From: an uncultured Holophagales bacterium
GTDB taxonomy: Bacteria > Acidobacteriota > Thermoanaerobaculia > UBA5066
Direction of reading: 5' to 3'
Assembly: GCA_937927565.1 (NCBI GenBank)
Contig: CALBDV010000271.1
Location: 1 to 5,518, forward strand
DNA: 5,518 nt
Below the pieces are notes generated by a model. It saw only the letters and a list, made by a program, of their open reading frames with translations, ran no database searches and was not told the DNA's origin. This document shows, piece by piece, positions 3,805 through 5,518 of this stretch (its first letter is position 1; every line of letters begins with the position of its first letter). Both the position numbers and the translations under genes were made by a program.

Positions 3805-5518
3805 AGCGTTTCTCGATTGCCACCCTCTCCGTTCTCCTGGCGTCGCCCGTCCTCCTGGCCGGCGAGCCGCGGACCGACCCTCGCCAGTGGATGATCGAGC
3901 TGGAAGGCGAGCCGGCCGTGGAGAGCTGGCTGAGGGCTGGCGGCCCAGGCCGGAAGTCGGCCCTGGGCGTCTCCGTCACCCGCGTGACCGAGCTCGAGAG
4001 CGCCCAGGTCAGGGTCGAGGAGCGGCTGACGACTCCGGAGATCGGCGCCCGCGTCCAGTTCCGGACGCAGCGGCTGTTCAACGGTATCGCGGTCTTCGTC
4101 GACCCTTCCCGGGTCGACGCGATCCGCGCCCTCCCGGGCGTGAAGGCGGTGAAGCCCCTCGTCCTCCACTCCCCGGCCAACTCCACGAGCGTCCCCTTCC
4201 TCGGCGTGCCGGCTCAGGTGTGGCAGGCGTACGGGAACGCGGGCGAGGGAGTGAAGGTCGGCATCATCGACAGCGGCATCGATTACCAGCACGCCATGTT
4301 CGGCGGGAACGGCGCGGAGGCTGACTATCGGGCGAACGACCGGACGAAGGCGCCCGACGCTTTCTTCCCGACCGCGCGCGTCGTCGGTGGGTACGACTTC
4401 GCCGGCGACAGCTACGGTACGGACAACGCCGCCCCGAAGCCAGACCCCGATCCGATGGACTGCGGCGGTCACGGGAGTCACGTGGCGGGCACCGTCGGCG
4501 GCGCGGGAGTCAAGGCCGACGGCACGACCTTCCCGGGTCCCTACGATGGAAACGTCCCCTTCTCGTCGCTCCGAATCGGCCCGGGCGTCGCCCCGAAGGC
4601 GAGCCTCTACGCGCTGAGGGTCTTCGGCTGCTCGGGATCGACCGGTCTCGTAACGCAGGCGCTGGAGTGGGCGATCGACCCGAACAAGGACGGCGACTTC
4701 TCCGACAGGCTCGACGTCGTCAACATGTCGCTCGGCTCGGCGTTCGGGGAGAGCACCGACTCGAGCGCGATCGCCTCCGACAACGCCGCCCGGGCAGGGA
4801 TGGTCGTCGTCTGCTCGGCGGGGAACGCCGGCGACACGTACTTCGTCAACTCGAGCCCCGGGACCTCGAACCATGCGATCTCCGTCGCGGCCTCGGTCGA
4901 CTCGGGGGTCACGGCCGGCTCGCTCCGGGTCCTCGAGCCTTCGTCGGTCGCGGGGGTCGTCAGCGCCGGGACGGCCGACTTCGGGGGGACGCCGCCTGCG
5001 GGCGGGACCATCGGAACGCTTGCCTACGTGAGCCCCGCAAACGCGTGCTCAGCGATATCGAACGGGACCGCGCTCGTGGGCAAGGTCGCGCTCGTCGACC
5101 GGGGCGACTGCAACTTTTCGGAGAAGGTCAAGCGCGCTCAGGACGCGGGTGCGATCGCCACCGTCGTAGCGAACGTCGTGGACGCGATCCAGGGGATGGG
5201 CGCCGGAATCGACGCCGAGTTCGTGACGATTCCCTCCGTTCTCGTCTCCCTCTCGGACGGAAACCGCCTCAAGGGAGCCCTCTCCGAGGGTGTGAACGTC
5301 GCCCTCCTTCCCGGGTCCGACACGCTCGCCTCCTTCTCGTCGCGGGGGCCGCGCAGAGAGAGCGTCCCGGCCGGACCGAAGCCGGACATCGCGGGGCCCG
5401 GCTCCTCGATCACCTCCGTCCAGACCGGGGTGACCTACTCCTCCGGCACGGGCTTCCAGTTCACCGGCGGGAACCTGGCGGCGTCGGCGTCCGGAACGTC
5501 GATGGCTGCGCCGCACCT
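3801..5518 (+). CDS. Secreted subtilisin-like (S8) serine peptidase with I9 propeptide and PA insert, 3' end beyond the window
   Basis: Extracytoplasmic endopeptidase of the S8 family; 572 codons are visible. Residues 1-21 form a Sec signal peptide (KR, a hydrophobic run, then LLAG) without a lipobox cysteine, which supports GTG 3801 as start. Residues about 28-122 match an inhibitor I9 propeptide (WMIELEGEP; LFNGIAVFVDPSRVDAIRALPGVKAV), which assists folding and blocks the site until cleaved. The catalytic domain follows: D157 in VGIIDSGID, H224 in GGHGSHVAGT, oxyanion-hole N342 in SAGNAGD and nucleophile S567 in SASGTSMAAPH. A protease-associated (PA) domain is inserted at about 374-490 (KVALVDRGDCNFSEKVKRAQ; VTIPSVLVS), before FSSRGP (512-517). 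This is the Vpr-like layout of subtilases. All catalytic residues are present, so it is probably active. Anything beyond the nucleophile, such as C-terminal binding or sorting domains, lies outside. Its translation may be coupled to the short ORF at 3751-3804. Confidence 0.93.
   Translation, partial: MKRFSIATLSVLLASPVLLAGEPRTDPRQWMIELEGEPAVESWLRAGGPGRKSALGVSVTRVTELESAQVRVEERLTTPEIGARVQFRTQRLFNGIAVFVDPSRVDAIRALPGVKAVKPLVLHSPANSTSVPFLGVPAQVWQAYGNAGEGVKVGIIDSGIDYQHAMFGGNGAEADYRANDRTKAPDAFFPTARVVGGYDFAGDSYGTDNAAPKPDPDPMDCGGHGSHVAGTVGGAGVKADGTTFPGPYDGNVPFSSLRIGPGVAPKASLYALRVFGCSGSTGLVTQALEWAIDPNKDGDFSDRLDVVNMSLGSAFGESTDSSAIASDNAARAGMVVVCSAGNAGDTYFVNSSPGTSNHAISVAASVDSGVTAGSLRVLEPSSVAGVVSAGTADFGGTPPAGGTIGTLAYVSPANACSAISNGTALVGKVALVDRGDCNFSEKVKRAQDAGAIATVVANVVDAIQGMGAGIDAEFVTIPSVLVSLSDGNRLKGALSEGVNVALLPGSDTLASFSSRGPRRESVPAGPKPDIAGPGSSITSVQTGVTYSSGTGFQFTGGNLAASASGTSMAAPH

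Noticed and set aside
3624..4874. Minus-strand open frame of 416 codons
   Set aside because: Antisense to the S8 peptidase, whose signal peptide, propeptide and catalytic motifs are unmistakable. Its last residues (LGAVHGALKRIGWI, inside the gap) look somewhat protein-like and could be a gene remnant, but I recognise no family.
1..5518. CRISPR array, tRNA, rRNA, integrase or insertion-sequence gene
   Set aside because: No spaced direct repeats, RNA gene signatures or transposase motifs were seen on either strand.

Overview
The window is GC-rich bacterial DNA, densely coded, with frequent non-ATG starts (TTG, GTG) and strong G/C preference at third codon positions. The gene content fits a free-living Gram-negative heterotroph: a secreted subtilase, a 2-oxoacid aldolase, an imine deaminase-type protein, a metabolite exporter and a membrane alarmone synthetase. 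The style recalls Acidobacteriota or a former deltaproteobacterial lineage, but nothing here proves the phylum.

Layout. Minus strand, 1-2196: a HOGA-type aldolase of the DHDPS family (1306-2196) lies 79 bp upstream of a gene that runs off the left edge (1-1226). That gene is the most interesting object in the window. Read from a TTG start, it encodes two transmembrane helices around a roughly 115-residue periplasmic domain, then a HAMP linker, and then the start of a RelA/SpoT (p)ppGpp synthetase domain. The HD hydrolase domain of ordinary long RSH proteins is absent. It looks like a receptor that couples an extracytoplasmic signal directly to alarmone synthesis.

Middle, 2197-2332: a 136-bp divergent intergenic region containing a 63-bp, nearly perfect hairpin (2211-2273), AT-rich in its arms and probably a REP/RAYT-type palindromic repeat. 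A small palindrome sits next to a possible -35 hexamer in front of the plus-strand genes.

Plus strand, 2333-5518: a RidA-family protein (2333-2713) and a ten-helix EamA/DMT exporter (2724-3605) form a two-gene operon. A 195-bp gap follows, holding a GC hairpin over the exporter stop codon and two short ORFs with good Shine-Dalgarno sequences; the second overlaps the next start as GTGA. Last is a secreted S8 peptidase with I9 propeptide and PA insert (3801 to the right edge), with all catalytic residues visible.

How they may work together (inference): the secreted protease would yield peptides and amino acids; the aldolase and the RidA-family protein fit 2-oxoacid and amino-acid catabolism (aldol cleavage of 4-hydroxy-2-oxoglutarate; removal of enamine/imine intermediates); the exporter could remove excess metabolites; and the membrane RSH could set alarmone level from an outside cue. 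Only the ridA-like/exporter pair is strongly supported as an operon by spacing.
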